Positions 9,500-20,228 of a DNA stretch of 64,000 bases are shown here, piece after piece; position 1 is the first letter of the stretch, and each line of letters starts with the position of its first letter. Origin of the DNA: Streptomyces sp. NBC_01283. Lineage in GTDB: Bacteria > Actinomycetota > Actinomycetes > Streptomycetales > Streptomycetaceae. The notes beneath the pieces are model-generated. The model was not told the origin of the DNA and did no database searches. It saw only the letters and a list, made by a program, of their open reading frames with translations. A program made the translations under genes and the position numbers. Location of the stretch: the NCBI RefSeq assembly GCF_041435335.1, contig NZ_CP108430.1:4074501-4138500 (forward strand), written 5' to 3'.

Positions 9500-9525
9500 G
9501 GCCGGGGGTGGAGTCACCCCCGGCC
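9500..9525 (+). terminator. fahA: terminator after fahA
   Basis: Perfect 11-bp stem GGCCGGGGGTG/CACCCCCGGCC with a four-base loop, starting eight bases after the fahA stop codon. Confidence 0.75.
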
Positions 9526-9553
9526 ACCTACCGCGCGGATCGTCCGCGGCGCC

Positions 9554-9590
9554 GTCGTGGCTGATCGCGCACTCCCCCGCGCCCCTGCCG
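9554..9590. repeat. dispersed intergenic repeat, copy 1
   Basis: Begins GTCGTGGCTGATCGCGCA and runs into CCCCCGCGCCCCT. It is closely similar to the stretches at 9654 and 36211. I recognise the core (TGGtTGnTCGCGCnGTTCCCCGCGCCCCT) as a very common Streptomyces intergenic repeat. This copy lacks the terminal hairpin. Confidence 0.65.
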
Positions 9591-9653
9591 GAAGCCGGGC
9601 CCAACGCCCCGCGCCTAACCCACCGGAAGCAAGCCCCGTCCGCCTCCCGCGCC

Positions 9654-9702
9654 CTCGTGGCTGATCGCGCGCTTCCCCGCGCCCCGCGCCCCTTTGGGGC
9701 GC
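9654..9702. repeat. dispersed intergenic repeat, copy 2, with hairpin
   Basis: CTCGTGGCTGATCGCGCGCTTCC-type sequence, 100 bp after copy 1, ending in a perfect 7-bp hairpin GCGCCCC-TTT-GGGGCGC (9686-9702). It lies 38 bp past the end of recQ and may double as the recQ terminator. Confidence 0.7.
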
Positions 9703-9739
9703 TGCCCTCTCGGCGCGTCTGCCACGCTGCTCAAGGCAC

Positions 9740-11725
9740 TCAGAACTCGTCCGGGGGCTCCGGCCACTCCTCGTCCTGGGGCTCCGGGGCCCGCGGAGCC
9801 TGCGCGGGCACCGACGTGGCCGCCCCTCCCAGCTCCGCCAGGACCTCCAGCACTCCCTCCCCGTACGTCGCCAGCTTCTTCTCGCCCAGGCCGCTGACCC
9901 CGCCGAGCTCCGCCAGGGACGAGGGGCGCAGCGTGGCGATCTCCCGCAGCGTGGCGTCGTGGAAGATCACGTACGCCGGCAGGCCCAGCTCCTTGGCCTG
10001 CGCACCGCGCCACGCCCGCAGCGCTTCGAACACCGGCACCGCTTCCTCCGGCAGCTCCGCGACCGCCGCCGCGGCCTTCGCCTTCCGCTCTCCCTTGGCG
10101 GCCTTCGCCGCGGCGGGCCGCTTGGGCTCCTTGCGCAACCGCACCTCCCGCTCCCGGCCGAGGACGGAACCGCTCTCCTCGGTCAGAACGAGCGTGCCGT
10201 ACTCCCCCTCGACCGCGAGGAGTCCCTGCGCCAGCAACTGCCGCACCACGCCCCGCCATTCGGCCTCCGCCAGCTCCTCGCCGATGCCGAAGACCGAGAG
10301 CTGGTCGTGGTCGAACTGGATGATCTTCGCGGTCTTCCTGCCGAGCAGGATGTCGATGATCTGCCCCGCGCCGAACTTCTGGCCGCGCTCGCGCTGGAGC
10401 CGCACGATCGTCGAGAGGACCTTCTGGGCCGGGACCGTGCCGTCCCAGGTCTCCGGGGGTGTGAGGCAGGTGTCGCAGTTGCCGCAGGACGAGCCGTCCG
10501 CGTCCTGGCCGAAGTACGTGAGGAGCTGGGCCCTGCGGCACTGGGCCGTCTCGCACAGCGCCAGCATCGAGTCCAGGTGCGAGGCCGCCCGGCGGCGGAA
10601 CGCCTCGTCCCCCTCGCTGCCCTGGATCATCTTCCGCTGCTGGACGACGTCCTGCAGGCCGTACGCCATCCAGGCCGTCGACGGGAGTCCGTCACGTCCG
10701 GCGCGGCCCGTCTCCTGGTAGTACCCCTCGACCGACTTCGGCAGGTCGAGGTGGGCGACGAACCGGACGTCCGGCTTGTCGATGCCCATGCCGAAGGCGA
10801 TCGTGGCGCAGACGACCAGGCCCTCCTCCCGGAGGAACCGCGACTGGTGGGTGGCACGCGTCCCGCCGTCCAGACCCGCGTGGTACGGCACGGCCTCGAT
10901 GCCGTTGCGGCACAGGAACTCGGCGGTCTTCTCGACCGAATTGCGCGAGAGGCAGTACACGATGCCCGCGTCACCCGCGTGCTCCTCCTTGAGGAAGGAG
11001 AGGAGCTGCTTCTTCGGCTCGGCCTTCGGCACGATGCGGTACTGGATGTTGGGCCGGTCGAAGCTCGCCACGAAGTGCTTCGCGTCCGGCATGCCGAGCC
11101 GCTCGGTGATCTCGCGGTGCGTGGCGTGCGTCGCCGTCGCCGTCAGGGCGATCCGCGGCACGTCCGGCCAGCGCTCGCCGAGGAGGGAGAGCGCCAGGTA
11201 GTCGGGGCGGAAGTCGTGGCCCCACTGCGCGACACAGTGCGCCTCGTCGATCGCGAAGACGGAGATCTTGGCGCGGGAGAGCAGATCGAGCGTCCCCTCC
11301 AGGCGCAGCCGCTCCGGCGCGAGATAGAGGACGTCGAGCTCCCCCGCGAGGAACGCGGCCTCCATCACGCGCCGCTCGTCGAAGTCCTGCGTGGAGTTGA
11401 TGAACCCGGCCCGCACGCCGAGTGCGCGCAGCGCGTCCACCTGGTCCTGCATGAGCGCGATGAGGGGCGAGACGACCACGCCGGTGCCGGGCCGCACCAG
11501 GGCCGGGATCTGATAGCAGAGGGACTTGCCGCCACCGGTGGGCATCAGGACAACGGAGTCCCCGCCCGCGACCACGTGCTCGATGATCGCTTCCTGCTCA
11601 CCGCGGAAGGCGTCATACCCGAAGACGCGGTGCAGCGTCCGCAGCGCGTCACTCTCCGCCACCGCGCCGGGTACGGCCACCGCGTTCGGTACGGCCACCT
11701 CGCTCATGCCATCGTTCCCATCCAT
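9740..11725 (-). CDS. recQ: ATP-dependent DNA helicase RecQ
   Basis: A 3'-to-5' superfamily 2 helicase of recombination and replication-fork repair. The Walker A motif is PTGGGKS (62-68), motif II is DEAH (160-163), motif III lies in '[14 protein letters not shown]', and motif VI in '[13 protein letters not shown]'. The zinc-binding RecQ-C domain shows four cysteines in 'CETAQCRR' and 'CGNCDTC'. A winged helix follows, then an Ala/Lys-rich linker and a C-terminal HRDC domain (about 560-635), then an acidic tail rich in Pro and Glu. At 661 residues it is slightly longer than E. coli RecQ. The start is either the ATG at 11725 or one six codons later at 11707; both fit the family. It is separated from the nuo operon by a strong terminator. 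Confidence 0.95.
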   Translation of the reverse strand: MDGNDGMSEVAVPNAVAVPGAVAESDALRTLHRVFGYDAFRGEQEAIIEHVVAGGDSVVLMPTGGGKSLCYQIPALVRPGTGVVVSPLIALMQDQVDALRALGVRAGFINSTQDFDERRVMEAAFLAGELDVLYLAPERLRLEGTLDLLSRAKISVFAIDEAHCVAQWGHDFRPDYLALSLLGERWPDVPRIALTATATHATHREITERLGMPDAKHFVASFDRPNIQYRIVPKAEPKKQLLSFLKEEHAGDAGIVYCLSRNSVEKTAEFLCRNGIEAVPYHAGLDGGTRATHQSRFLREEGLVVCATIAFGMGIDKPDVRFVAHLDLPKSVEGYYQETGRAGRDGLPSTAWMAYGLQDVVQQRKMIQGSEGDEAFRRRAASHLDSMLALCETAQCRRAQLLTYFGQDADGSSCGNCDTCLTPPETWDGTVPAQKVLSTIVRLQRERGQKFGAGQIIDILLGRKTAKIIQFDHDQLSVFGIGEELAEAEWRGVVRQLLAQGLLAVEGEYGTLVLTEESGSVLGREREVRLRKEPKRPAAAKAAKGERKAKAAAAVAELPEEAVPVFEALRAWRGAQAKELGLPAYVIFHDATLREIATLRPSSLAELGGVSGLGEKKLATYGEGVLEVLAELGGAATSVPAQAPRAPEPQDEEWPEPPDEF

Positions 11726-11806
11726 CGCCCTGCCCCCGCACGTCGCGCTTCGACCACTGCCCCCACGATAGGGCTCCGCACCGACAACCCTCGAAGTTAT
11801 CCACAG

Positions 11807-11850
11807 GCCGCCGCCCGGCACCCCTGTCGGACGGGGTGCCGGGCGGCGGC
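11807..11850 (-). terminator. terminator of the nuo operon
   Basis: Perfect 18-bp inverted repeat (11807-11824 with 11833-11850) around an eight-base loop, 34 bases after the nuoN stop codon and upstream of recQ. It isolates recQ from the long nuo transcript. Confidence 0.85.
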
Positions 11851-11883
11851 GAGTAGAACAGGTGGACCAGCGGAGCGGACGGG

Positions 11884-13587
11884 CTAGCGGACGAAGACCC
11901 CCGCCTGGTTCGCCAGATCCAGGAAGTACTGCGGGGCCACACCCAGTACCAGCGTCACCGCGACGCCCACGCCGATCGCCGTCATCGTCAACGGCGAGGG
12001 CACGGCGACGGTCGGGCCGTCGGCCTTCGGCTCGCTGAAGAACATGAGCACGATCACGCGGATGTAGAAGAACGCCGCGATCGCGGACGAGATCACACCG
12101 ACCACGACGAGCGCACCGGCGCCACCCTCGGCCGCCGCCTTGAACACCGCGAACTTTCCGGAGAACCCGGAGGTCAGCGGAATGCCGGCGAAGGCGAGCA
12201 GGAACACCGCGAAGACGGCGGCGACCAGCGGCGAGCGCCGGCCGAGCCCGGCCCACTTCGACAGGTGCGTGGCCTCTCCGCCCGCGTCCCGCACCAGCGT
12301 GACCACCGCGAACGCGCCGATCGTCACGAAGGAGTAGGCCCCGAGGTAGAAGAGGACCGACGAGATGCCGTCCGGGGTCATGGCGATGACACCGGCGAGG
12401 ATGAAGCCCGCGTGGGCGATGGAGGAGTACGCGAGGAGCCGCTTGATGTCGGTCTGCGTGATCGCGACGATCGCGCCGGCCAGCATCGTGAGGACCACGA
12501 CGCCCCACATCACAGGGCGCCAGTCCCAGCGCAGGCCCGGCAGGACCACGTAGAGGAGCCGGAGCAGCGCGCCGAAGGCGGCCACCTTCGTCGCCGCGGC
12601 CATGAAGCCGGTGACGGGGGTGGGCGCGCCCTCGTACACATCCGGGGTCCACATGTGGAACGGCACCGCGCCGACCTTGAAGAGCAGGCCCATGACGATC
12701 ATCGCGGCGCCGATCAGGAGCAGCGCGTCGTTGCCCATGGTGTCGGCGAGCGCCGGGTTGACCGTCTGGACGCTGCCGTCGATGACCTTCGCGATGGTGC
12801 CGTACGACACCGAGCCCGCGTACCCGTACAGCAGGGCGATCCCGAAGAGCAGGAACGCCGAGGAGAACGAGCCGAGCAGGAAGTACTTGACGGCGGCTTC
12901 CTGCGACATGAGGCGCTTACGGCGGGCGAGCGCGCAGAGCAGGTAGAGCGGCAGCGAGAAGACCTCAAGGGCGATGAAGAGCGTCAGGAGGTCGTTCGCC
13001 GACGGGAAGACGAGCATCCCGCCGATCGCGAAGAGCGCCAGCGGGAACACCTCGGTGGTGGTGAACCCCGCCTTGGTGGCGGCCTGTTCGCTCTCGCTGC
13101 CCGGCACGGAACCGGCCTGCGCGGCGAACGAGTCGACCCGTCCCCAAGCTCTCAACTTCGTTCGAGCAGGGGAGGCCCCAACGCCGTGCGCCACCGGATC
13201 GAGCCGCCGCTCCGCGAAGGTGAAGATCGCGACGAGCCCCGCGAGGAGGATCGTGCCCTGCAGGAAGAGCGCCGGTCCGTCGACCGCGATCGCGCCCATC
13301 GCCGCGATATGCGCCTTCGTCGTGCCGTACCCGGTGGCGGCGAGGCCGACGACCGCGGCGAAGGCCGCGGTGAGGGCGACGACCGCCACGAACACCTGCG
13401 CGTAGTAACGGGACTTCCGCGGCACGAAGGCCTCGATGAGGATCCCGAGGACCGCCGCGCCGATGACGATCAACGTCGGCGACAGCTGCGCGTACTCGAT
13501 GGTGGGAGTGTCGATCTTGTCGATCGCGTCCTGCGGCGCCGCGGCCGACGCCATTGTCCACAGGCTGTGGACGGCTGATGCGCTCAC
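11884..13587 (-). CDS. nuoN: NADH-quinone oxidoreductase subunit N
   Basis: Antiporter-like membrane subunit of complex I, one of three that translocate protons. The 567-residue protein has about 14 transmembrane helices, with the conserved glutamate helix '[17 protein letters not shown]', '[20 protein letters not shown]' and the lysine-bearing '[22 protein letters not shown]'. The GTG start overlaps the nuoM stop (GTGA), indicating translational coupling. A hydrophilic loop after about residue 130 contains an in-frame copy of a palindromic DNA repeat (13142-13172) encoding an unusual Arg/Pro-containing segment. It is the last gene of the operon and is followed by a strong hairpin. Confidence 0.95.
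   Translation of the reverse strand: MSASAVHSLWTMASAAAPQDAIDKIDTPTIEYAQLSPTLIVIGAAVLGILIEAFVPRKSRYYAQVFVAVVALTAAFAAVVGLAATGYGTTKAHIAAMGAIAVDGPALFLQGTILLAGLVAIFTFAERRLDPVAHGVGASPARTKLRAWGRVDSFAAQAGSVPGSESEQAATKAGFTTTEVFPLALFAIGGMLVFPSANDLLTLFIALEVFSLPLYLLCALARRKRLMSQEAAVKYFLLGSFSSAFLLFGIALLYGYAGSVSYGTIAKVIDGSVQTVNPALADTMGNDALLLIGAAMIVMGLLFKVGAVPFHMWTPDVYEGAPTPVTGFMAAATKVAAFGALLRLLYVVLPGLRWDWRPVMWGVVVLTMLAGAIVAITQTDIKRLLAYSSIAHAGFILAGVIAMTPDGISSVLFYLGAYSFVTIGAFAVVTLVRDAGGEATHLSKWAGLGRRSPLVAAVFAVFLLAFAGIPLTSGFSGKFAVFKAAAEGGAGALVVVGVISSAIAAFFYIRVIVLMFFSEPKADGPTVAVPSPLTMTAIGVGVAVTLVLGVAPQYFLDLANQAGVFVR
13139..13182. repeat. palindromic dispersed repeat inside nuoN
   Basis: Imperfect palindrome CCCC-AA-GCTC-TC-AAC-TTC-GTT-C-GAGC-A-GGGG (13142-13172), then GAGGCCCCAACG. 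I recognise the type: a CCCCAAGCTCTC...TTCG.TCGAGCAGGGG element that is frequent between Streptomyces genes. Here it sits in the coding sequence without breaking the frame. Confidence 0.7.
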
Positions 13588-15155
13588 TTGGCCGCCTCCA
13601 CGTCGGGCTTCGGGTCCTTCTGCTGTACGTCGGACATGGTGTGCTTGACCGCCGGGTTCACCAGCTCGGTGAGCGGCTTCGGGTAGACCCCGAGGCCGAT
13701 GAGGAGCGCGATCAGCGGTGCGACGACCAGGAGCTCACGCACCCGCAGGTCCGGCATGGCCGAGACCTCCGGCTTCACCGGGCCCGTCATCGTCCGCTGG
13801 TAGAGGACGAGGGTGTAGAGCGCGGCGAGCACGATGCCGATGGTGGCGATGATCCCGGCCACCGGATAGCGCGCGAACGCGCCGACCAGGACGAGGAATT
13901 CACTCACGAACGGCGCGAGTCCCGGCAGCGAGAGCGTCGCGAGACCGCCGATCAGGAAGGTTCCCGCGAGCACCGGTGCGACCTTCTGCACCCCTCCGTA
14001 GTCCGCGATGAGCCGCGAACCGCGCCGCGAGATCAGGAATCCCGCCACCAGCATCAGGGCGGCCGTCGAGATCCCGTGGTTGACCATGTAGAGCGTCGCG
14101 CCGGACTGGCCCTGCGAGGTCATCGCGAAGATGCCGAGAATGATGAACCCGAAGTGCGAGATCGACGCGTACGCCACCAGGCGCTTGATGTCGCGCTGGC
14201 CGACCGCGAGCAGGGCGCCGTAGATGATGCTGATCAGCGCGAGCACGAGGATGGCCGGCGTCGCCCACTTGCTCGCCTCGGGGAAGAGCCCGAGGCAGAA
14301 GCGCAGCATCGCGAAGGTGCCGACCTTGTCGACGACTGCCGTGATCAGCACGGCGACCGGGGCCGTGGCCTCGCCCATCGCGTTCGGCAGCCAGGTGTGC
14401 AGCGGCCACAGCGGTGCCTTCACCGCGAAGGCGAAGAAGAAGCCGAGGAACAGCCACCGCTCGGTGCTGGTCGCCATCTCCAGCGAGCCGTTGGCCCGCG
14501 CCTCGGTGATCTCCTGGAGCGAGAAGTTCCCCGCCACCACATAGAGACCGATCACGGCGGCCAGCATGATCAGGCCGCCGACGAGGTTGTAGAGGAGGAA
14601 CTTCACGGCCGCGTACGAGCGTTGCGCCGACGCGTTCTCGTCGCTGCCCGCGTGGGCACGGTCCCCGAAGCCGCCGATGAGGAAGTACATCGGGATGAGC
14701 ATGGCTTCGAAGAAGATGTAGAAGAGGAAGACGTCGGTGGCCTCGAACGACATGATCACCATCGCCTCGACGGCGAGGATCAGGGCGAAGAAGCCCTGGG
14801 TCGGCCGCCAGCGCGAGGACTTCGTCTCCAGGGGGTCGGCGTCGTGCCAGCCCGCCAGGATGATGAAGGGCATCAGGAGGGCGGTGAGCGCGATGAGGGC
14901 GACACCGATGCCGTCCACGCCGAGCTCGTACCGCACCCCGAATTCCGCGATCCACGAACGCGACTCGGTCAGTTGATAGCGGGCCCCGTCGGGGTCGAAC
15001 CGCACGAGCACGGTCACGGCGAGCGCGAGCGTGGCGAGCGACACGAGCAGCGCGAGCCACTTGGCGGCGGTGCGCCTTGCGGCCGGGACGGCTGCCGTGG
15101 CGATCGCTCCGATCGCGGGCAGGGCCGCCGTCGCTGTCAGCAGAGGAAAGGACAT
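13584..15155 (-). CDS. nuoM: NADH-quinone oxidoreductase subunit M
   Basis: Second antiporter-like proton channel of complex I, 523 residues with about 14 membrane helices. It shows the family landmarks 'FFEAMLIPMYFLIGGFG' (glutamate in the membrane), 'FAFAVKAPLWPLHTWLPNAMGEA' (lysine and His of the half-channel) and 'KRLVAYASISHFGFIILGIF'. It starts five bases after the nuoL stop and overlaps nuoN by GTGA. Length and motif order are normal for NuoM. A short charged C-terminal tail is present. Confidence 0.96.
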   Translation of the reverse strand: MSFPLLTATAALPAIGAIATAAVPAARRTAAKWLALLVSLATLALAVTVLVRFDPDGARYQLTESRSWIAEFGVRYELGVDGIGVALIALTALLMPFIILAGWHDADPLETKSSRWRPTQGFFALILAVEAMVIMSFEATDVFLFYIFFEAMLIPMYFLIGGFGDRAHAGSDENASAQRSYAAVKFLLYNLVGGLIMLAAVIGLYVVAGNFSLQEITEARANGSLEMATSTERWLFLGFFFAFAVKAPLWPLHTWLPNAMGEATAPVAVLITAVVDKVGTFAMLRFCLGLFPEASKWATPAILVLALISIIYGALLAVGQRDIKRLVAYASISHFGFIILGIFAMTSQGQSGATLYMVNHGISTAALMLVAGFLISRRGSRLIADYGGVQKVAPVLAGTFLIGGLATLSLPGLAPFVSEFLVLVGAFARYPVAGIIATIGIVLAALYTLVLYQRTMTGPVKPEVSAMPDLRVRELLVVAPLIALLIGLGVYPKPLTELVNPAVKHTMSDVQQKDPKPDVEAAK

Positions 15156-15160
15156 CGGTA

Positions 15161-17056
15161 TCAGACCGCCCTCATCAGCAGGGTCGCGGCGATGAGTACC
15201 GCAACGCCGCCGAACATCGAGACCGCGTAGGAGCGGGCATAGCCGTTCTGCATCTTGCGCAGCCGCCCGGAGAGCCCGCCGACCGAAGCCGCCGTGCCGT
15301 TGACTACTCCGTCGACCAGGGTGTGGTCGACGTAGACCAGGGACCGGGTGAGGTGCTCTCCGCCGCGGACCAGGACGACGTGGTTGAAGTCGTCCTGGAG
15401 GAGATCGCGACGGGCCGCCCGGGTGAGCAGCGAACCGCGCGGGGCGGTGACCGGGACGGGACGGCGGCCGTACTGGACGTAGGCCAGCGCCACACCGATG
15501 ACCAGGACGACCATGGTGGCGCCCGTGACCGTGGTGGCGCTCAGCGGCGAGTCACCGTGGTCGTGCTGGGTGACCGGCTCCAGCCAGTGCATGAAGTGGT
15601 CGCCGATGCTGAAGAAGCCACCCGCGAAGACCGACCCGAAGGCGAGCACGATCATCGGGATCGTCATGGACCTGGGCGACTCGTGCGGGTGCGGCTCGTG
15701 GCCGTCCGCGTCGGGCTGCCAGCGCTTCTCACCGAAGAAGGTCATGATCATCACGCGCGTCATGTAGAACGCGGTGATCGCGGCGCCGAGCAGCGCGACC
15801 GAGCCGAGGATCCAGCCCTCCGTGCCGCCCTTGGCGAAGGCGGCCTCGATGATCTTGTCCTTGGAGAAGAAGCCGGACAGACCGGGGAAGCCGATGATCG
15901 CCAGATAGCCGAGCCCGAAGGTCACGAAGGTGACCGGCATGTACTTCCTGAGGCCGCCGTACTTCCGCATGTCGACCTCGTCGTTCATGCCGTGCATGAC
16001 CGAACCGGCCCCGAGGAAGAGCCCGGCCTTGAAGAAGCCGTGCGTCACCAGGTGCATGATCGCGAAGACGTAGCCGATGGGGCCGAGGCCCGCGGCCAGG
16101 ATCATGTACCCGATCTGGGACATCGTCGATCCGGCGAGCGCCTTCTTGATGTCGTCCTTCGCGCAACCGACGATCGCACCGAAGAGCAGCGTGACCGCGC
16201 CCACGACGGTGACGACGAGCTGCGCGTCCGGTGCTCCGTTGAAGATCGCGCCGGAGCGGACGATCAAGTACACGCCCGCGGTCACCATCGTCGCCGCGTG
16301 GATGAGGGCCGAGACCGGGGTCGGGCCCTCCATCGCGTCGCCGAGCCAGGACTGCAGCGGCACCTGGGCCGACTTTCCGCATGCCGCGAGCAGCAGCATC
16401 AGACCGATGGCCGTCAGCTTGCCCTCCGACGTCTCACCCGTCGCCTCCAGGACGGGCCCGAAGGCGAACGTCCCGAAGGTGGTGAACATCAGCATGATGG
16501 CGATCGAGAGGCCCATGTCGCCGACCCTGTTGACCAGGAAGGCCTTCTTCGCGGCGGTGGCCGCGCTGGGCTTGTGCTGCCAGAAGCCGATCAGGAGGTA
16601 CGAGGCGAGGCCTACGCCCTCCCATCCGACGTACAGGAGAAGGTAGTTGTCGGCGAGGACGAGGATGAGCATCGCCGCGAGGAACAGGTTCAGATAGCCG
16701 AAGAAGCGGCGGCGCCGCTCGTCGTGCTCCATGTACCCGATGGAGTAGATGTGGATCAGGGTGCCCACACCGGTGATCAGCAGGACGAACGTCATCGACA
16801 GCTGGTCGAGCTGGAAGGCGACGTCCGCCTGGAAACCCTCCACGGGGATCCAGCTGAACAGGTGCTGCGACAGGGAGCGCTCCTCGGCGCCCTTGCCCAG
16901 CATGTCGGCGAAGAGCATCACACCGACGACGAAGGAGGCGGCCGCGAGCAGCGTGCCGAGCCAGTGGCCGACACGGTCCAACCGCCGCCCGCCGCACAGC
17001 AGTACGGCCGCTCCGAGCAGAGGCGCCGCTACGAGCAGCGCGATCAGGTTCTCCAC
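15161..17056 (-). CDS. nuoL: NADH-quinone oxidoreductase subunit L
   Basis: Largest antiporter-like subunit of complex I, 631 residues with about 16 membrane segments, including the region that forms the long lateral helix along the membrane arm (about 530-600). Landmarks are '[18 protein letters not shown]' near residue 145, '[32 protein letters not shown]' broken over the half-channel helices, and '[15 protein letters not shown]'. A His-rich loop '[13 protein letters not shown]' lies near residue 450. Position and spacing (14 bp after nuoK) follow the standard operon order. Confidence 0.96.
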   Translation of the reverse strand: MENLIALLVAAPLLGAAVLLCGGRRLDRVGHWLGTLLAAASFVVGVMLFADMLGKGAEERSLSQHLFSWIPVEGFQADVAFQLDQLSMTFVLLITGVGTLIHIYSIGYMEHDERRRRFFGYLNLFLAAMLILVLADNYLLLYVGWEGVGLASYLLIGFWQHKPSAATAAKKAFLVNRVGDMGLSIAIMLMFTTFGTFAFGPVLEATGETSEGKLTAIGLMLLLAACGKSAQVPLQSWLGDAMEGPTPVSALIHAATMVTAGVYLIVRSGAIFNGAPDAQLVVTVVGAVTLLFGAIVGCAKDDIKKALAGSTMSQIGYMILAAGLGPIGYVFAIMHLVTHGFFKAGLFLGAGSVMHGMNDEVDMRKYGGLRKYMPVTFVTFGLGYLAIIGFPGLSGFFSKDKIIEAAFAKGGTEGWILGSVALLGAAITAFYMTRVMIMTFFGEKRWQPDADGHEPHPHESPRSMTIPMIVLAFGSVFAGGFFSIGDHFMHWLEPVTQHDHGDSPLSATTVTGATMVVLVIGVALAYVQYGRRPVPVTAPRGSLLTRAARRDLLQDDFNHVVLVRGGEHLTRSLVYVDHTLVDGVVNGTAASVGGLSGRLRKMQNGYARSYAVSMFGGVAVLIAATLLMRAV

Positions 17057-17070
17057 TTTTCAGCGACCCC

Positions 17071-17370
17071 TTACAGCTTCATCAGGCTGGCGTCGTCGAC
17101 CGAGGCCGAGTGACGGGAGCGGAACAGCGACACGATGATCGCGAGGCCGACCACGACTTCCGCCGCGGCGACGACCATCGTGAAGAAGGCGATGATCTGG
17201 CCGTCGAGATTGCCGTGCAGCCGGGAGAAGGCCACGAAGGCGAGGTTGCACGCGTTGAGCATCAGCTCGATACACATGAAGACCACGATCGCGTTCCGCC
17301 TGATCAGTACGCCGGTGGCGCCGATCGAGAACAACAGCGCCGCGAGATACAGGTAGTTGACCGGATTCAC
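17071..17370 (-). CDS. nuoK: NADH-quinone oxidoreductase subunit K
   Basis: Small membrane subunit of complex I, 99 residues and three transmembrane helices, with conserved membrane glutamates in '[18 protein letters not shown]' and '[13 protein letters not shown]'. It forms part of the proton path between NuoH/J and NuoN. It overlaps the end of nuoJ by four bases (ATGA). Length is typical. Confidence 0.96.
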   Translation of the reverse strand: MNPVNYLYLAALLFSIGATGVLIRRNAIVVFMCIELMLNACNLAFVAFSRLHGNLDGQIIAFFTMVVAAAEVVVGLAIIVSLFRSRHSASVDDASLMKL

Positions 17371-18182
17371 TTCGACGCCTCCTCGGTCTTGGGCGACCGC
17401 TCCAGACGCTCCGCGGAGCGCTGTTCGAGGGCCCGCAGATCGTCGAGTGCCTCATCCGACACATCGCGGATCTGGCCGCGCTCACGCAGCGTCTTGTTGA
17501 CCGTGAGCTCGGAGGGGGTGCCGTCGGGGAGGAGACCCGCGACGTCCACGGCGTTGTGCCGGGCGTAGACACCGGGGGCGGGCAGCGGCGGAAGGTGATT
17601 GGACCGCACGCGCTCCTCGGACATCTCCCGCTGCGTCTTGGCGCGTTCCGTGCGCTCGCGGTGGGTCAGCACCATCGCGCCGACCGTGGCGGTGATGAGC
17701 AACGCGCCGGTGATCTCGAACGCGAAGACGTACTTCGTGAAGATGCTCTCGGCGAGGCCCTCCACGTTGCCGCCGGCGTTCGCCTTGCTGAGTCCGGCGA
17801 ATTCGTTCACCGAGGCGTTCCCGATCCCCGCGAAGAGCAGGAGGGCGAAGCCGAAGCCACAGATGCCGGCCAGCCAGCGCTGCCCCTTGATGGTCTCCTT
17901 CAGGGAGTCGGCGGCGGTGACACCGACGAGCATGACCACGAAGAGGAAGAGCATCATGATCGCGCCGGTGTAGACGACGACCTGGACGATGCCCAGGAAG
18001 TACGCACCGTTGGCGAGGTAGAAGACCGCCAGGATGATCATGGTCCCGGCGAGACAGAGCGCGCTGTGCACGGCCTTCTTCATGAGGATCGTGCACAGGG
18101 CGCCGATCACGGCGACCGCGCCGAGCACCCAGAACTGGACGGCCTCACCGGTGGAGGTGGTGTAGGCGGCGAGCTGCGTCAT
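17367..18182 (-). CDS. nuoJ: NADH-quinone oxidoreductase subunit J
   Basis: Membrane subunit of complex I; the five-helix core spans about residues 15-185 and includes '[20 protein letters not shown]', whose bulge is linked to coupling. The ATG at 18182 overlaps the nuoI stop (ATGA). At 271 residues it is much longer than E. coli NuoJ (184) because of a charged cytoplasmic C-terminal tail of about 80 residues, rich in Arg, Glu and Leu, of unknown role. Confidence 0.95.
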   Translation of the reverse strand: MTQLAAYTTSTGEAVQFWVLGAVAVIGALCTILMKKAVHSALCLAGTMIILAVFYLANGAYFLGIVQVVVYTGAIMMLFLFVVMLVGVTAADSLKETIKGQRWLAGICGFGFALLLFAGIGNASVNEFAGLSKANAGGNVEGLAESIFTKYVFAFEITGALLITATVGAMVLTHRERTERAKTQREMSEERVRSNHLPPLPAPGVYARHNAVDVAGLLPDGTPSELTVNKTLRERGQIRDVSDEALDDLRALEQRSAERLERSPKTEEASK

Positions 18183-18850
18183 CGGTTGATCACCTCCCCC
18201 GACGCGGGTTCGGAGTCCCCGAAGGTGGAGGCGGCCTCCTGGGGCGTCTCCCCCTTGGAGAGAGCCACTTGGGGCACCGTGCCCGGCGCGGCTTCCGTCA
18301 CGAGACCGCGGTAGTAGTCCTGCTCGTCCGTGCCCGGGAAGATCGAGTGCGGTGACTCGACCATGCCTTCCTCCAGGCCCGCGAGCAGCTGCTCCTTGGT
18401 GTAGATGAGGTTCTCGCGGCTGCTGTCGGCCAGCTCGAACTCGTTCGTCATCGTCAACGCGCGCGTGGGGCACGCCTCGATGCACAGACCGCACAGGATG
18501 CAGCGGGCGTAGTTGATCTGGTAGACGCGGCCGTACCGCTCGCCCGGGGAGTAGCGCTCCTCCTCGGTGTTGTCCGCGCCCTCCACATAGATCGCGTCCG
18601 CGGGGCAGGCCCAGGCGCAGAGCTCACAGCCGATGCACTTCTCCAGGCCGTCCGGATGGCGATTGAGCTGGTGCCTGCCGTGGAAGCGGGGAGCGGTGGT
18701 CTTCTCCTGCTCCGGATACTGCTCGGTCAGCCGCTTCTTGAACATGGCCTTGAAGGTCACGCCGAAGCCCGCGACGGGGTTCTGGAACCCCTGCTTCGAT
18801 TGGTTCGACTCGTGTGGCTCGTGCTGCGGCTCTTTCTTCGACTCAGCCAT
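18179..18850 (-). CDS. nuoI: NADH-quinone oxidoreductase subunit I
   Basis: Hydrophilic subunit carrying clusters N6a and N6b. Two ferredoxin-type [4Fe-4S] motifs are clear: '[12 protein letters not shown]' and '[12 protein letters not shown]'. The ATG at 18850 has a GGAGG ribosome-binding site. It overlaps the C-terminal end of nuoH by eight bases. The 223-residue protein has a charged N-terminal extension and an acidic C-terminal tail of about 60 residues that E. coli NuoI lacks. Confidence 0.96.
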   Translation of the reverse strand: MAESKKEPQHEPHESNQSKQGFQNPVAGFGVTFKAMFKKRLTEQYPEQEKTTAPRFHGRHQLNRHPDGLEKCIGCELCAWACPADAIYVEGADNTEEERYSPGERYGRVYQINYARCILCGLCIEACPTRALTMTNEFELADSSRENLIYTKEQLLAGLEEGMVESPHSIFPGTDEQDYYRGLVTEAAPGTVPQVALSKGETPQEAASTFGDSEPASGEVINR

Positions 18851-20228
18851 CGGACGCCTCCTTTCCGTCACTTCGGGTTCCGTCACTTTGAGTATCCGTC
18901 CCACCACTGACAATCAACTCGCGCTCCTGGCGCGGGCGTCGTCGCGGTACGGGCGGCAGGCTCTGTCCGGGCAGGGGCGGGACCGGGAATCCGCCCGCCA
19001 TCGGGTCGAAGGCCACCGGCTCCTCGCTCTCGGATCGTGCCGCCGCTTCCTTCTCGCGCTTGTCGCGGAAGATGTCGACGACGACGGAGAGCAACAGCAA
19101 CGCGATGACTCCGCCGCCCACATAGAGCGCGATCGAGGTGAAGTCGTAGTTCTCGTTCCGCATCGCCTTGACCGTGGCCACGAGCATCAGCCAGACGACC
19201 GAGACCGGGATCAGGACCTTCCAGCCGAGCTTCATGAGCTGGTCGTAGCGGACGCGTGGCAGCGTGCCGCGCAGCCAGATGAAGAAGAACAGCAGCAGCT
19301 GGACCTTGATCACGAACCAGAGCATCGGCCACCAGCCGTGGTTCGCGCCCTCCCAGAAGGTGCTGACCGGATACGGGGCCCGCCAGCCGCCCAGGAAGAG
19401 GGTGACCGAGACCGCCGAGACGGTGACCATGTTGACGTACTCGGCGAGCATGAACAGCGCGAACTTGATCGACGAGTACTCGGTGTTGAAGCCGCCGACG
19501 AGGTCGCCCTCGGACTCCGGCATGTCGAACGGGGCGCGGTTGGTCTCGCCGATCATCGTCACGATGTAGATCAGGAACGACACCGGGAGCAGCAGGACGT
19601 ACCAGCGGTCCGCCTGCGCCTCCACGATCGCCGACGTCGACATCGACCCGGAGTAGAGGAACACCGAGGCGAACGCGGCGCCCATCGCGATCTCGTACGA
19701 GATCATCTGCGCGCAGGAGCGCAGACCACCGAGGAGCGGATAGGTCGAACCGGAGCTCCAGCCCGCAAGCACGATTCCGTAGATGCCGACCGAGGCGACC
19801 GCGAGGATGTAGAGCATCGCGATCGGCAGGTCGGTGAGCTGCATCGTCGTGCGCTGGCCGAAGATCGAGATCTCGTTGCCCGCGGGCCCGAAGGGGATCA
19901 CCGCGATCGCCATGAAGGCCGGGATGGCCGCGACGATCGGCGCGAGGATGTACACCACCTTGTCCGCGCGCTTGACGATCAGGTCTTCCTTGAGCATCAG
20001 CTTGATGCCGTCCGCGAGGGACTGCAGCATGCCCCAGGGGCCGTGCCGGTTGGGGCCGATGCGCAGCTGCATCCAGGCGACGACCTTGCGCTCCCACACG
20101 ATGGAGAAGAGCACCGTCACCATCAGGAACGCGAAGCAGAAGACCGCCTTGACGGCGACCAGCCACCACGGGTCGCGGCCGAACATGGACAGGTCTTCCG
20201 CCGCGAGCGGCACCACGTTGTGCATCAT
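18843..20228 (-). CDS. nuoH: NADH-quinone oxidoreductase subunit H
   Basis: Membrane subunit that forms much of the quinone-binding chamber with NuoB and NuoD. Eight or more helices include '[20 protein letters not shown]' and the quinone-site loop '[20 protein letters not shown]' with its conserved acidic residues. The 461 residues exceed the usual ~325-400 because of a C-terminal cytoplasmic tail of about 80 residues rich in Pro, Arg and Asp. The start overlaps the nuoG stop (ATGA); a second ATG follows directly. Confidence 0.96.
   Translation of the reverse strand: MMHNVVPLAAEDLSMFGRDPWWLVAVKAVFCFAFLMVTVLFSIVWERKVVAWMQLRIGPNRHGPWGMLQSLADGIKLMLKEDLIVKRADKVVYILAPIVAAIPAFMAIAVIPFGPAGNEISIFGQRTTMQLTDLPIAMLYILAVASVGIYGIVLAGWSSGSTYPLLGGLRSCAQMISYEIAMGAAFASVFLYSGSMSTSAIVEAQADRWYVLLLPVSFLIYIVTMIGETNRAPFDMPESEGDLVGGFNTEYSSIKFALFMLAEYVNMVTVSAVSVTLFLGGWRAPYPVSTFWEGANHGWWPMLWFVIKVQLLLFFFIWLRGTLPRVRYDQLMKLGWKVLIPVSVVWLMLVATVKAMRNENYDFTSIALYVGGGVIALLLLSVVVDIFRDKREKEAAARSESEEPVAFDPMAGGFPVPPLPGQSLPPVPRRRPRQERELIVSGGTDTQSDGTRSDGKEASDG

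Noticed and set aside
11726..12652. In-frame upstream extension of recQ into nuoN
   Set aside because: The extra residues are low-complexity and out of frame with the clear nuoN coding sequence; a strong terminator lies in between.
15077..17113. 678-codon plus-strand frame across nuoL
   Set aside because: Antisense to nuoL with an Asp/Arg/His-rich product and no ribosome-binding site.
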